20,389 nucleotides of DNA from a virus. Below are positions 6,922-13,659 of this stretch, one piece after another; position 1 is the first letter of the stretch, and the number at the start of each line of letters is the position of its first letter. The DNA lies in the IMG/VR virus record IMGVR_UViG_3300025898_000040, positions 1 through 20,389 of that record; one strand, written 5' to 3'. The notes under the pieces are model-generated. The model made no database searches and had not been told where the DNA came from. It worked only from the letters and a program-made list of their open reading frames with translations. A program made the position numbers and the translations under genes.

Positions 6922-9630
6922 TTACTCCTCCGCGCTCGCGGTGGTCAGGTCGGTTGAGGTCTCCCAGGCGGGGCCGATGGCGCACCGGCAGTCCGGGTGT
7001 CCCGGTGGCGCGTCGTCGCCGGACGAGAAGTAGGCGCTGAGCAGAACCGGACCGTCGTCCTGGTTGCCGTTGCAGATCGAGCAGACCCGCTCGTCCAGCG
7101 CGGTCAGCCACTCCTTGGCCGGCACGCCGTTGTCGAGGTACCGCTGCAAGGTGGCCGCCGATACCGCCCGGTTGGTCTCCGTGACGGCGACCATGTCAGC
7201 CCACCGCGGGTCGTCCAGCACGTCGCGCAATGCCCGGCCGAGCCGGTCGACGGACCAGCCCTCGTCCAGCGCCTGAGCGAGGATTTCGGCCAGGTCGCCG
7301 AGCCGGTTGTCCGCGATGGACTTGATCGTGACCTCGGCCCTGGCCAGCAGGGCTTCGAGACCTTCACCGCGACCCTGGGCGCCGAGGATCTCCAGGGCAG
7401 CCTGCCAGTCGCCGGGGGTCCAGCCGGCCCAGTCGATCGCGGTGCCGGCCTGGGCGACCAGCGTGGCCGCGGCCCGGTCGCCGATCAGGTAGCCCTCGGT
7501 GTAGATGGCCTGCAGGACGTCGGCCAGAACCTCGGTGATGTCGAGGTTCTGGGTGCCGAGCCAGGCGAACGCATCGGCCTGCCCTGGGTCGCTACTGGCC
7601 GCCTTCCGCGCCGCCAGCCAGTCCCGGGCCAGGGTGCTGGTCGGTACGGCGCCAGTCAAAGCCTGGGAGAGCAGCGGGGCGTAGTGCCGCGCCACGTCCA
7701 GGTCCTTGTCCCATCCCGGCCAGGTTCGGCCGTCCGGGACTTTTGGGCCGGCATCACTCGCCTTGAACACCCAGTCGCCGGGCCGGATGTCGATCATGTC
7801 GACGGTGAAGCCGCCCTTGCCGATGAGCTCGTCGTACGTGTGGTGGGCCCACTCGAACGGCCGTGACGCCTGGCCGGGATTGCGCCGCGACCACTTGCGA
7901 TACGCGCGCACCTCGGCAGACTTCTCCGCGGCGGTGGGCTCGCCCGGCGGCTTCTTCCCGCCGGGCGGCGTCTCGGTGCCCGGCTCGCCTTCCTGCCCGG
8001 GTGGCACGTCCGGGGTCGGCTGGGCGGGGCCGATCAGCTGGCCGGGCGGCGCCTGCTGGCTGGATCCCTCGACGAAGACGATGCCGCGACCGGTGATGAT
8101 CATCGGCATGTCGGCTTCGGGGAAGTCGTACCGCGGCTTGCCCAGCTCGTCACGCCGCTCGTTCAGCGTGACGACAGCAGACGCCTGGCGCTTCTCCTCC
8201 ACGTCGTCCGCGCCCGGGTCGCCCTCGTCGTCGAGGCCGAGGAACTTGAACTCCAGCTCCCTCGGCACGCCGGCATGGGTACGCAGGATCCAGGTGATCA
8301 GGCCCTCGACGTACTTGATGATGGGCCGGGTCTTGCGCTGCTGGACGTCTTCCTGGCCCTCGTGGTACCCCTCGCTGCCCAACCCCTTGGCCTCGGTGAA
8401 ACCCAGCTCGGGCAGCGTGGTGTCGAAGTGTGCCGCCAACAGCTTGATCAGGTGCAGGTCGTACTCCGGCTTGTACTTCTCGGCCAGCGCGTCGGCGGAC
8501 ATCCCACCGGCCGGCTTCACCCCGGGCGGCAGGAACCGCGCCAGGTGCCGCTCGAACGTCTGCCCGGACAGGGCGTCGTTCCAGGCGCGCTCGTACTCCA
8601 GCAGCTGTTCCGGCGTCCACTGCAGGGTTTCCGGCGTCTCGTACAGGCCGGCCACACTGGTGCCCTGCGAGTACTCGGACTTCATCCAGACGTGCCGCTT
8701 GAGGTACAGGTCGCCGTCGTCCAGGGCCTGCTCCACGGCCGAGTACCCGTACGGCGTCCAGACCCGCACCACCCGGCGCAAGTAGATCAACTGGTCGGCG
8801 GAGTAGCCGCCCTCGATGACCTCGTGCTCGTTCTGGTCCAGGCTGACGTCGGCGGTGAACTCGCCGCGGGGAAAGCCGTGCAAAACCTGCTGGTACGCCG
8901 GGAACGGCGCGAGCGGTCGGCCACCGCGCTCATCGAGCAGCGGCTTGATAGTCGACCCGTCCAGCACCTCCAGCGACCACAAGTCGCCGCCGTACGTGTA
9001 CCGCGGGTAGATGGCGGCCGCGTCGAGGACGAAGACCTCCTCCAGCAGCATGGACAGCCACTGGGCGAACTGGTAACCGTTGGCCCGGTCCGGCATCTCC
9101 AGGAAGCCCACGGCCCGGTCGATCTGGGGGCCGAGGTCGTCGCGCAGCTTCCGCTCCACCTCGGCGCGGCCGGAGGTGCCGGCGTCGTCCTTCTGGGCTG
9201 ACTCGACCGCGGACTGGGCGATCACCACGTCCCAGTCCAGGCCGGTCATGTGATCTTTGCGGATCTCGATGCACCGGCGGAACAGGCTGATCCCGTCGGC
9301 GGCGTCGCGCAGCAACTTCCACGGGTGCAGGCGGTGCGAGGTGCCGGGCAGGTTCCAGGTGACCGGGTACTGGTAGATGCGCGGCTCGGCCCGACCGGTG
9401 TCGGTGCGCGGGTCGTCCAGCGGGGCGGGGATGAGCGGCAGGCCGGGGCCGAACGGCGTGGCTGCCCACCGCGGGTCACGCGGCAGCGGCATGGCCACGG
9501 TGCCGTTGGGCTTCTGCTGGCCGGCCTGGCGCAACGCCTCGACCTGCGCGGCGACGTCGGTGATCTGGCCGCCGACCCGGCCCAGTTCGGGCAGGGCCTT
9601 GAGGATGAGCCGGCGCAGCGGGTTGGCCAT
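6922..9630 (-). CDS. Portal protein fused to a MuF-like capsid morphogenesis domain
   Basis: A 902-residue protein. Residues ~85-520 fit the phage portal family: LFRRCIEIRKDHMTGLDWDV near 116, the YQFAQWLSMLLEEVFVLDAA helix at 186-205, GYSADQLIYL, YGYSAVEQAL at 294-303, then SEGYHEGQEDVQQRKTRPII. A Pro/Gly/Glu-rich linker (525-570) leads to a C-terminal MuF-like region: ETN at 818-820, CSIC at 850-853 and HPDCRC at 878-883, the Cys/His set that marks Mu gpF-type proteins. The portal forms the DNA entry ring; MuF proteins enter the procapsid with it. It is about twice the usual portal length because of the fusion. AGGGGG precedes the ATG; the gene begins nine bases after terminase and its TAA overlaps the protease ribosome-binding site. 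Confidence 0.88.
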   Translation of the reverse strand: MANPLRRLILKALPELGRVGGQITDVAAQVEALRQAGQQKPNGTVAMPLPRDPRWAATPFGPGLPLIPAPLDDPRTDTGRAEPRIYQYPVTWNLPGTSHRLHPWKLLRDAADGISLFRRCIEIRKDHMTGLDWDVVIAQSAVESAQKDDAGTSGRAEVERKLRDDLGPQIDRAVGFLEMPDRANGYQFAQWLSMLLEEVFVLDAAAIYPRYTYGGDLWSLEVLDGSTIKPLLDERGGRPLAPFPAYQQVLHGFPRGEFTADVSLDQNEHEVIEGGYSADQLIYLRRVVRVWTPYGYSAVEQALDDGDLYLKRHVWMKSEYSQGTSVAGLYETPETLQWTPEQLLEYERAWNDALSGQTFERHLARFLPPGVKPAGGMSADALAEKYKPEYDLHLIKLLAAHFDTTLPELGFTEAKGLGSEGYHEGQEDVQQRKTRPIIKYVEGLITWILRTHAGVPRELEFKFLGLDDEGDPGADDVEEKRQASAVVTLNERRDELGKPRYDFPEADMPMIITGRGIVFVEGSSQQAPPGQLIGPAQPTPDVPPGQEGEPGTETPPGGKKPPGEPTAAEKSAEVRAYRKWSRRNPGQASRPFEWAHHTYDELIGKGGFTVDMIDIRPGDWVFKASDAGPKVPDGRTWPGWDKDLDVARHYAPLLSQALTGAVPTSTLARDWLAARKAASSDPGQADAFAWLGTQNLDITEVLADVLQAIYTEGYLIGDRAAATLVAQAGTAIDWAGWTPGDWQAALEILGAQGRGEGLEALLARAEVTIKSIADNRLGDLAEILAQALDEGWSVDRLGRALRDVLDDPRWADMVAVTETNRAVSAATLQRYLDNGVPAKEWLTALDERVCSICNGNQDDGPVLLSAYFSSGDDAPPGHPDCRCAIGPAWETSTDLTTASAEE

Positions 9631-9639
9631 GGCGTCCCC

Positions 9640-11181
9640 CTACTTGCGCCGTGCGGCGGCGTACCGGCTGATCCAGCCGCCCAGGTCGGCGCCGGCCGGC
9701 GAGTGGAAGGCGAGCAGCAGCGCGTCGGCGTGGTCCGGTGAGCGGCCCTTGAGCCGTTCCCGGATGTCGTCCTTGCTCTCGACCTTGATCCGGCCGGAGG
9801 TGTCCAGTTCGTACCGCGGTTCGAGCAGTTCAGCCACGGTACGGTCCGCGTTGTCCATACTGGCCAGGTCCCAGGCGCGGTCCTGGCTGAGTAGGCGGCC
9901 GACCTCCCACCAGATCTGGCTGCGCAGGTTGAAGTACTTCACCGGGTCGGTGGCCTTCTCCGCCACGTTGACCTCGACGATGGCGGCGGTGTGTTCGCTG
10001 CGGCTGTACCGGTTGCGCAGCTCGCCGCACAGCCCCCAGCCGATGCCGATGGCGTCGACCTTGACGGAGGTGGCGCCGGACTCGCGGATGGCGTGCAGGA
10101 CCAGCGGGGCCAACTCCTCGGGCCGGTCGCTGTTGGACGTCCACTCACGGCCGGCGCGGATGCCGCGGCGTTCGCGGATGACGGTGAGGTCGCCGCCGCC
10201 GCCGACGTCCACGCCTAGTTCGACGGGCAGCAATTCGGCCGGGGTGCGGGGCATCTCCAGGTCGAGCCGGCAGGCAGCGACGTCCTCAACGCGGACAACC
10301 GCGAAGGGGTCTTGCGTGGGGAACTCGCCGAGCACCTTGCTGATGTAGATCGGGTTGTCGGTGCCCCACTCTTCGGCCTTCTCCTCGACCCAGCCGCGGC
10401 TGATGAGCATCTCCGCCAGTTCAGGCGGTACCTGCTCGCCGGTGAGGTTGGGCGAGTCGAACGCGCTGATACGGATCTTGTGCCAGTTGGTGCCGCGCTC
10501 GCTGACCTGCTTGAAGTGGGTGGACGGGTTGTCCGGGTTGCCGATGGCGAGGATGCGGCAGCCGTCGTTGGTGGTCAGCGCGTCGGCGGCGATCCACAGC
10601 TGTTCGGGGATGCCGCAGGCCTCGTCAATGATGACCAGCACCCGGCGGGCGTGGATGCCCTGGAAGGCAGCCTCGTCGTGGTCGGCGGGCTTGCGGCCGA
10701 ACGCGACCAGTTCGCCGTCCACCGACCACTCGGTCTGGTTGACCTTGCCAATGAGCCCGGCGCGCTTGTGCATTTGCCGGATGTAGCGCCACAGGATGGC
10801 CCGGACCTGGGGGAACGTCGGCGCGGTGGTGACGACGAACGCCTCACCAGGTTCGTGCACGTCGAGCCACCAGCCGGCGACCCGTGAGGCGATGTGCGAC
10901 TTGCCGACGCCGTGGCAGGACCGGACAGCGACCCGGCGATGATCGAGCAGGGACGCCATGATCTCGCGCTGCTTGGACCAGGCGAACTCGTTGATCCGCT
11001 CGTTGATCCATGCCGTGGGATCGGTGCGGTACCGCTGGATGCGGACCTGCGCGGCCTGCCGCTCCCGCTCAGCCTTGAGGCGGTGCAGTTCCCGCAGCGT
11101 CGTCAACCGATCCAAGGTCAACGCCGCCAGACTCGGCGAGCTCGTCGTTGAGACGCCGGATCTCGGCCTCGATGACGTCAA
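9640..11181 (-). CDS. Terminase large subunit (packaging ATPase and nuclease)
   Basis: A protein of up to 513 residues that should pump DNA into the procapsid and cut the concatemer. The ATPase half shows Walker A SCHGVGKSH at 88-96, Walker B VLVIIDEACG at 181-190 and a coupling-type segment, ILAIGNPDN, at 210-218. The nuclease half has an RNase H-like acidic triad candidate: D325 in ELGVDVGGGGD, D376 in VKVDAIGIGWG and D483/D486 in SPDHADALLLAF. The start is uncertain: TTG at 11181, with GAGG nine bases upstream, is the longest reading and overlaps the small-subunit gene by 113 bases. In-frame TTG codons at 11121, 11115 and 11106 are alternatives; no ATG lies before Walker A except residue 75, which is too late. 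Confidence 0.92.
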   Translation of the reverse strand: MTSSRPRSGVSTTSSPSLAALTLDRLTTLRELHRLKAERERQAAQVRIQRYRTDPTAWINERINEFAWSKQREIMASLLDHRRVAVRSCHGVGKSHIASRVAGWWLDVHEPGEAFVVTTAPTFPQVRAILWRYIRQMHKRAGLIGKVNQTEWSVDGELVAFGRKPADHDEAAFQGIHARRVLVIIDEACGIPEQLWIAADALTTNDGCRILAIGNPDNPSTHFKQVSERGTNWHKIRISAFDSPNLTGEQVPPELAEMLISRGWVEEKAEEWGTDNPIYISKVLGEFPTQDPFAVVRVEDVAACRLDLEMPRTPAELLPVELGVDVGGGGDLTVIRERRGIRAGREWTSNSDRPEELAPLVLHAIRESGATSVKVDAIGIGWGLCGELRNRYSRSEHTAAIVEVNVAEKATDPVKYFNLRSQIWWEVGRLLSQDRAWDLASMDNADRTVAELLEPRYELDTSGRIKVESKDDIRERLKGRSPDHADALLLAFHSPAGADLGGWISRYAAARRK

Positions 11182-11662
11182 GGGTGATCACCTCGACCTT
11201 GGTCGGGGCGTCGAGGCCGAGCAGCTTGGCCCGGCGCTCCATGATGCGGATCATGCGATCGATGGCTTGCAGGACCGGGCCGTCGTCCTCCAGTGGTTCC
11301 CCGCCGACGTAGGTGACGTTGCCCCGGTCGTCGAGTACCGGCATGCCGCCGACGTAGACGATCTTGCCGTGCGACACGGTGAGGTGCCGGCGCTCCAGCA
11401 CGGCCAGCGCGGCCCGGTACATCTCGTCGAGGCGGGCCAGTTCCATCTGCCGGACCTCGGCGGCCGGCTCGGTCACCGTGGCGACCAGGGCGCGCTCCAC
11501 GGCCGCCCGTGCGGCAGCCCGGTCGCAGTAGTCCAGCTCGGTGGCGATCTGCTCGTACGTCATGCCTCGGGCGCGCAGGCGGGCGGCGGCGGCGTCCTGC
11601 TCTGCGTGCTCGATGGTGCGGGTGAACCTGCCGGTACGGTCACGGACCTTGTTGCGGGCCAT
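11069..11662 (-). CDS. Terminase small subunit (DNA-recognition)
   Basis: A 197-residue protein expected to bind the packaging site and deliver it to the large subunit. An N-terminal helix-turn-helix lies at about 34-58 (MTYEQIATELDYCDRAAARA), a pattern common in actinophage small terminases. It is followed by long helices for oligomerisation (RQMELARLDEMYRAALAVLE), a Gly/Val beta hairpin region (VYVGGMPVLDDRGNVTYVGG at 102-121), and IMERRAKLLGLDAPTKVEV, which I recall as conserved in this group. The ATG is preceded by GGGGTGAG. The C-terminus overlaps the start of the large subunit in another frame. The beta hairpin insert between the helices is a little unusual. Family call from motif memory and from adjacency. 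Confidence 0.85.
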   Translation of the reverse strand: MARNKVRDRTGRFTRTIEHAEQDAAAARLRARGMTYEQIATELDYCDRAAARAAVERALVATVTEPAAEVRQMELARLDEMYRAALAVLERRHLTVSHGKIVYVGGMPVLDDRGNVTYVGGEPLEDDGPVLQAIDRMIRIMERRAKLLGLDAPTKVEVITLDVIEAEIRRLNDELAESGGVDLGSVDDAAGTAPPQG

Positions 11663-11665
11663 GGC

Positions 11666-11833
11666 TCACCCCGTGTCATCGCCGCGCAGTTGCGCGCGCA
11701 GTTCGTCGATCAGCCGGCGGTGATGAGCCTTGAGGCGTCGGTGGTGCACGTACAGGGCCGGGATCGTCCAGACGATCGACGCGGCCAGGTTCGGCCACAC
11801 CGCTACCCACCAGCTCAGCAGCAGGGCAGGCAT
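11666..11833 (-). CDS. 55-residue single-span membrane protein
   Basis: A short gene from ATG 11833 to TGA 11666, separated by one base from the upstream stop (TGACATG) and by three from the small-terminase ATG, so it sits snugly in the operon. The product starts with a hydrophobic, Trp-rich span at about residues 3-28 (LLLSWWVAVWPNLAASIVWT), followed by a strongly basic amphipathic tail (HHRRLKAHHRRLIDELRAQL). Charge distribution predicts the tail in the cytoplasm. Comparable small membrane proteins with an HHRxLxxH tail occur near terminases of actinophages, as far as I recall. It could be a lysis- or envelope-related factor, but no holin signature (several spans or gene clustering with a lysin) is visible. 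Confidence 0.65.
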   Translation of the reverse strand: MPALLLSWWVAVWPNLAASIVWTIPALYVHHRRLKAHHRRLIDELRAQLRGDDTG

Positions 11834-11834
11834 G

Positions 11835-12032
11835 TCACGCCGCCGCGGTGACCAGTTGACCGTCGACGCGGGCCACGTGCACGTCGGTGAGGATCCGGGC
11901 GCCGGCGTGGTCCTTGGCTCGAAGGCAGGTGAAGCCCCCGGCGTGGTCGGCGTGGGTCCAGCCGCACAGCTCGCCGGTGACGGCGGCCAGCTCGGCCTCC
12001 AGCTGCTCGGTGGTGGTCGGCTGTGGGTTCAC
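11835..12032 (-). CDS. Small Cys/His protein, possibly metal-binding
   Basis: A 65-residue protein starting at GTG 12032, whose first bases form a GTGA overlap with the stop of the HNH gene. The frame is open further upstream, but that part is antisense-type shadow inside HNH. After a helix (TTTEQLEAELAAVTGEL) comes a compact Cys/His block, CGWTHADHAGGFTCLRAKDH at residues 23-42, with C23, H27, H30, C36 and H42 available as ligands. Actinophage genomes carry many small proteins with a comparable C-x-H-x-H-x-C-x-H arrangement. A metal-binding regulatory or structural role is possible; no specific function can be assigned. Confidence 0.65.
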   Translation of the reverse strand: MNPQPTTTEQLEAELAAVTGELCGWTHADHAGGFTCLRAKDHAGARILTDVHVARVDGQLVTAAA

Positions 12033-12475
12033 CGCTTCACGTCCTTCGCTGGCACGAACTCGGCCGCCGGCAGGATCCCGGCCTTGCGGTACCGCAATGG
12101 CTCCCACAGCGGACCCGGGATGACGTGGATCCCGAAGTGCGTGCGGTGGTGCACGGCGCACAGGACCTCAAGGTTGCCCGGCGACTCGATCCACTCGGCG
12201 AACGCCTCATCATCGGCGAGGTGCAGGCCGAGCTGAGCGTTGACCTTGAACAGGTCGATGCCGCCCTGCTGACTGAACTCGATGTGCGAGTGGTGTAGTT
12301 CCAGGTTGCCGCCGCAGTAGTCGTCGCCAATGACGCACTTGTAGAGGCCTTGCCGCTTCATCCGGGCCTTGGCCTGCTGGAACAGGTGGTAGTGCGGATC
12401 GGTCTCGCGCGGTTCGTGCTCAGGAACGTGCGTAATCAGGTGCAGGGTGAGCGCCTGGTCGTGAGCAGCGGTCAT
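12029..12475 (-). CDS. HNH endonuclease
   Basis: A 148-residue nuclease. The ATG at 12475 is chosen because GGGGGT lies just upstream; the longer reading to 12532 would translate the terminator hairpin. The beta-beta-alpha-metal core is visible: C47 and C54 of a first zinc pair, LELHHSHIEF at 58-67 with the HNH histidines, SPGNLEVLC at 98-106 with N101 and C106, and VHHRTH at 108-113 with the final histidine. HNH proteins next to terminase genes assist DNA cleavage during packaging in several HK97-like phages, and this location fits that role. The alternative is a homing endonuclease, but the gene is embedded in the operon with a stop-start overlap, which argues for a packaging function. Confidence 0.85.
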   Translation of the reverse strand: MTAAHDQALTLHLITHVPEHEPRETDPHYHLFQQAKARMKRQGLYKCVIGDDYCGGNLELHHSHIEFSQQGGIDLFKVNAQLGLHLADDEAFAEWIESPGNLEVLCAVHHRTHFGIHVIPGPLWEPLRYRKAGILPAAEFVPAKDVKR

Positions 12476-12491
12476 GGCTACCCCCGGACAT

Positions 12492-12517
12492 GCGAAAGGC
12501 CCGCACTGTGGCGGGCC
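12492..12517 (-). terminator. Rho-independent terminator / attenuator hairpin ahead of the HNH gene
   Basis: On the minus strand a perfect seven-pair GC stem (GGCCCGC / GCGGGCC) with loop CACAGT is followed by TTTCGC. It lies 17 bases before the HNH start and could end transcription from the replication side. The U-tract is short, so termination may be partial. Because the candidate promoter lies upstream of it, it may work as an attenuator. Confidence 0.7.
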
Positions 12518-12549
12518 TGGCTCCGGGCACACTTCACCCCGGCGGTCCG

Positions 12550-12579
12550 ATCATGCAAGATCGCAGGTCACTCCGTCAA
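12550..12579 (-). promoter_or_regulatory. Candidate sigma-70-type promoter for the HNH/packaging/virion operon
   Basis: On the minus strand TTGACG (12579-12574) and CATGAT (12555-12550) are 18 bases apart, matching the -35 consensus in five of six positions and the -10 in four of six. The -35 overlaps the TGA of the upstream gene. Transcription would begin near 12543 and meet the terminator hairpin about 26 bases later. It is the best promoter-like pair seen in this gap, but was found by eye. Confidence 0.4.
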
Positions 12580-12785
12580 CTCGGCACGCGGAGCACCATG
12601 GTCGCCAGGTACTTGCGGCCGACCGGGGCGTACTGGATCGCGCCGTGCAGTTCGTAGCCCTGGGCCTCGGCCTTGGCGATCTTCTTCTGTAGCGACCCCA
12701 TCCGCCAGCCTCGCAGGATCAGGGTCGACCTCATCGGCTTCGTCATTCCACCCTCCACGGTTTGGCGCTCAGCATCATCCGTCAT
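12576..12785 (-). CDS. Small DUF4177-like protein
   Basis: Up to 69 residues. The ATG at 12785 forms an ATGA overlap with the preceding gene and has AGGAG seven bases upstream; an internal ATG at 12746, with GGAGGG close by, would give 56 residues and cannot be excluded. The pattern SLQKKIAKAEAQGYELHGAI (residues 31-50) followed by a basic loop and YLATMVLRVP resembles the small DUF4177-type fold, in which a helix with 'EGWE' precedes a strand pair. Such proteins are common in phages and have no firm function. It is the last gene of the replication-side cluster, ending at the candidate promoter. Confidence 0.6.
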   Translation of the reverse strand: MTDDAERQTVEGGMTKPMRSTLILRGWRMGSLQKKIAKAEAQGYELHGAIQYAPVGRKYLATMVLRVPS

Positions 12786-13603
12786 GCCGCTGCTCCTGGT
12801 GTCTCTGTCGAATAGTCGACCCAGCCATTGTCACCGCAGGCCAGGCACGTCCGGTACGCCCACAGGTCACCCGGCTCGCCGCCATCCACCCCCATGAACC
12901 GCACCTCTACCGCCGGGCGCACAAACCGCTCCCCGTCCCGGTCGTCCGTCACGGTGGTGGCGCCGCACTCGTCGCAAGCCTGCCCGCGCAGCTGGTGGAT
13001 GCGTTCCTCCACGCCCTGCCCGACCAGCAGGGTGCCGATCCGGCCAGCCCACTGCCGGAAGACGAACGTCATCCGGTCGATCACCGCGTCGACGGCCAAG
13101 GACTCGGCCCGTGCCGCGGTCGCCTTCAACAGGTGACCGACGGGCGGCATCGTGCGGTCCGCCAGGGGGTCGGAGTCGTCGAGGGTGAGCCGGTGTACCG
13201 CCGGAGCCGGTTCGGGCGGTACGGACTCACCCAGGCGGCTGGGCGCACCCATCCAGGGCCACGCCCGCCGGGCCCAACCGGGCATCCGCTCCGGCGGGGC
13301 GAACGTGGTGTGCTCGGCGGCCCGGTACGGCCGGCGATCGATGCCCAGGTTGTCGGCCCAGCCGTGCACGTTGCCGACCACCTCCACCCACAGGTCCAGC
13401 GCATCGGCAGCCAGGGGCAGGCGGCCGCCTGGCACGGTGCGCCCGCCACGGCCCCCCGTGGACGACGCCACCACCAGGTGCAACTGCGCGAGGAGGCAGG
13501 GCGCCCGCACGGTGTAGAACCGGTCCGGGTCGCCTGGCAGGTAGTTCACCCGCTGAGTTTGGATCCGGACCAGCGTGGCCACGGCGTCATGCAGGTCGGT
13601 CAT
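12782..13603 (-). CDS. Actinophage protein with C-terminal zinc ribbon (DUF7341-like)
   Basis: A 273-residue protein starting at ATG 13603; the frame extends to 13717, but that part overlaps the polymerase C-terminus and is treated as shadow. Residues 1-~100 contain a TGGRGGRTVPGG loop and the helix ALDLWVEVVGNVHGWADNLG, which resemble an actinophage family I believe is called DUF7341. The middle is polar and Trp/Pro-rich. The C-terminus has two CxxC pairs (CDEC and CLAC, about residues 213-252) that should form a zinc ribbon, separated by an acidic strand region. Proteins of this kind lie near terminase or replication genes in Streptomyces and Micromonospora phages; their role is unknown, and a nucleic-acid-binding function is only inferred. 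Confidence 0.7.
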   Translation of the reverse strand: MTDLHDAVATLVRIQTQRVNYLPGDPDRFYTVRAPCLLAQLHLVVASSTGGRGGRTVPGGRLPLAADALDLWVEVVGNVHGWADNLGIDRRPYRAAEHTTFAPPERMPGWARRAWPWMGAPSRLGESVPPEPAPAVHRLTLDDSDPLADRTMPPVGHLLKATAARAESLAVDAVIDRMTFVFRQWAGRIGTLLVGQGVEERIHQLRGQACDECGATTVTDDRDGERFVRPAVEVRFMGVDGGEPGDLWAYRTCLACGDNGWVDYSTETPGAAA

Positions 13604-13659
13604 CGTGCCTGCTCGTCCGACGTGACGGCCTGCGTAGTTGCGGCAAGACGATCGATCAT
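13600..13659 (-). CDS. Possible 19-codon mini-ORF between polymerase and the zinc-ribbon gene
   Basis: The sequence MIDRLAATTQAVTSDEQAR fills the 52-base gap exactly. Its ATG overlaps the polymerase TGA by four bases (ATGA), GGAGGG lies eight bases upstream within the polymerase gene, and its TGA overlaps the next ATG in a second ATGA. It may be a coupling peptide that carries ribosomes from polymerase to the next gene, whose own ribosome-binding site is weak. Too short to prove as a protein. Confidence 0.35.
   Translation of the reverse strand: MIDRLAATTQAVTSDEQAR

Noticed and set aside
12029-12532. Longer HNH reading starting at 12532
   Set aside because: It would translate through the terminator hairpin; the ATG at 12475 has a strong ribosome-binding site.
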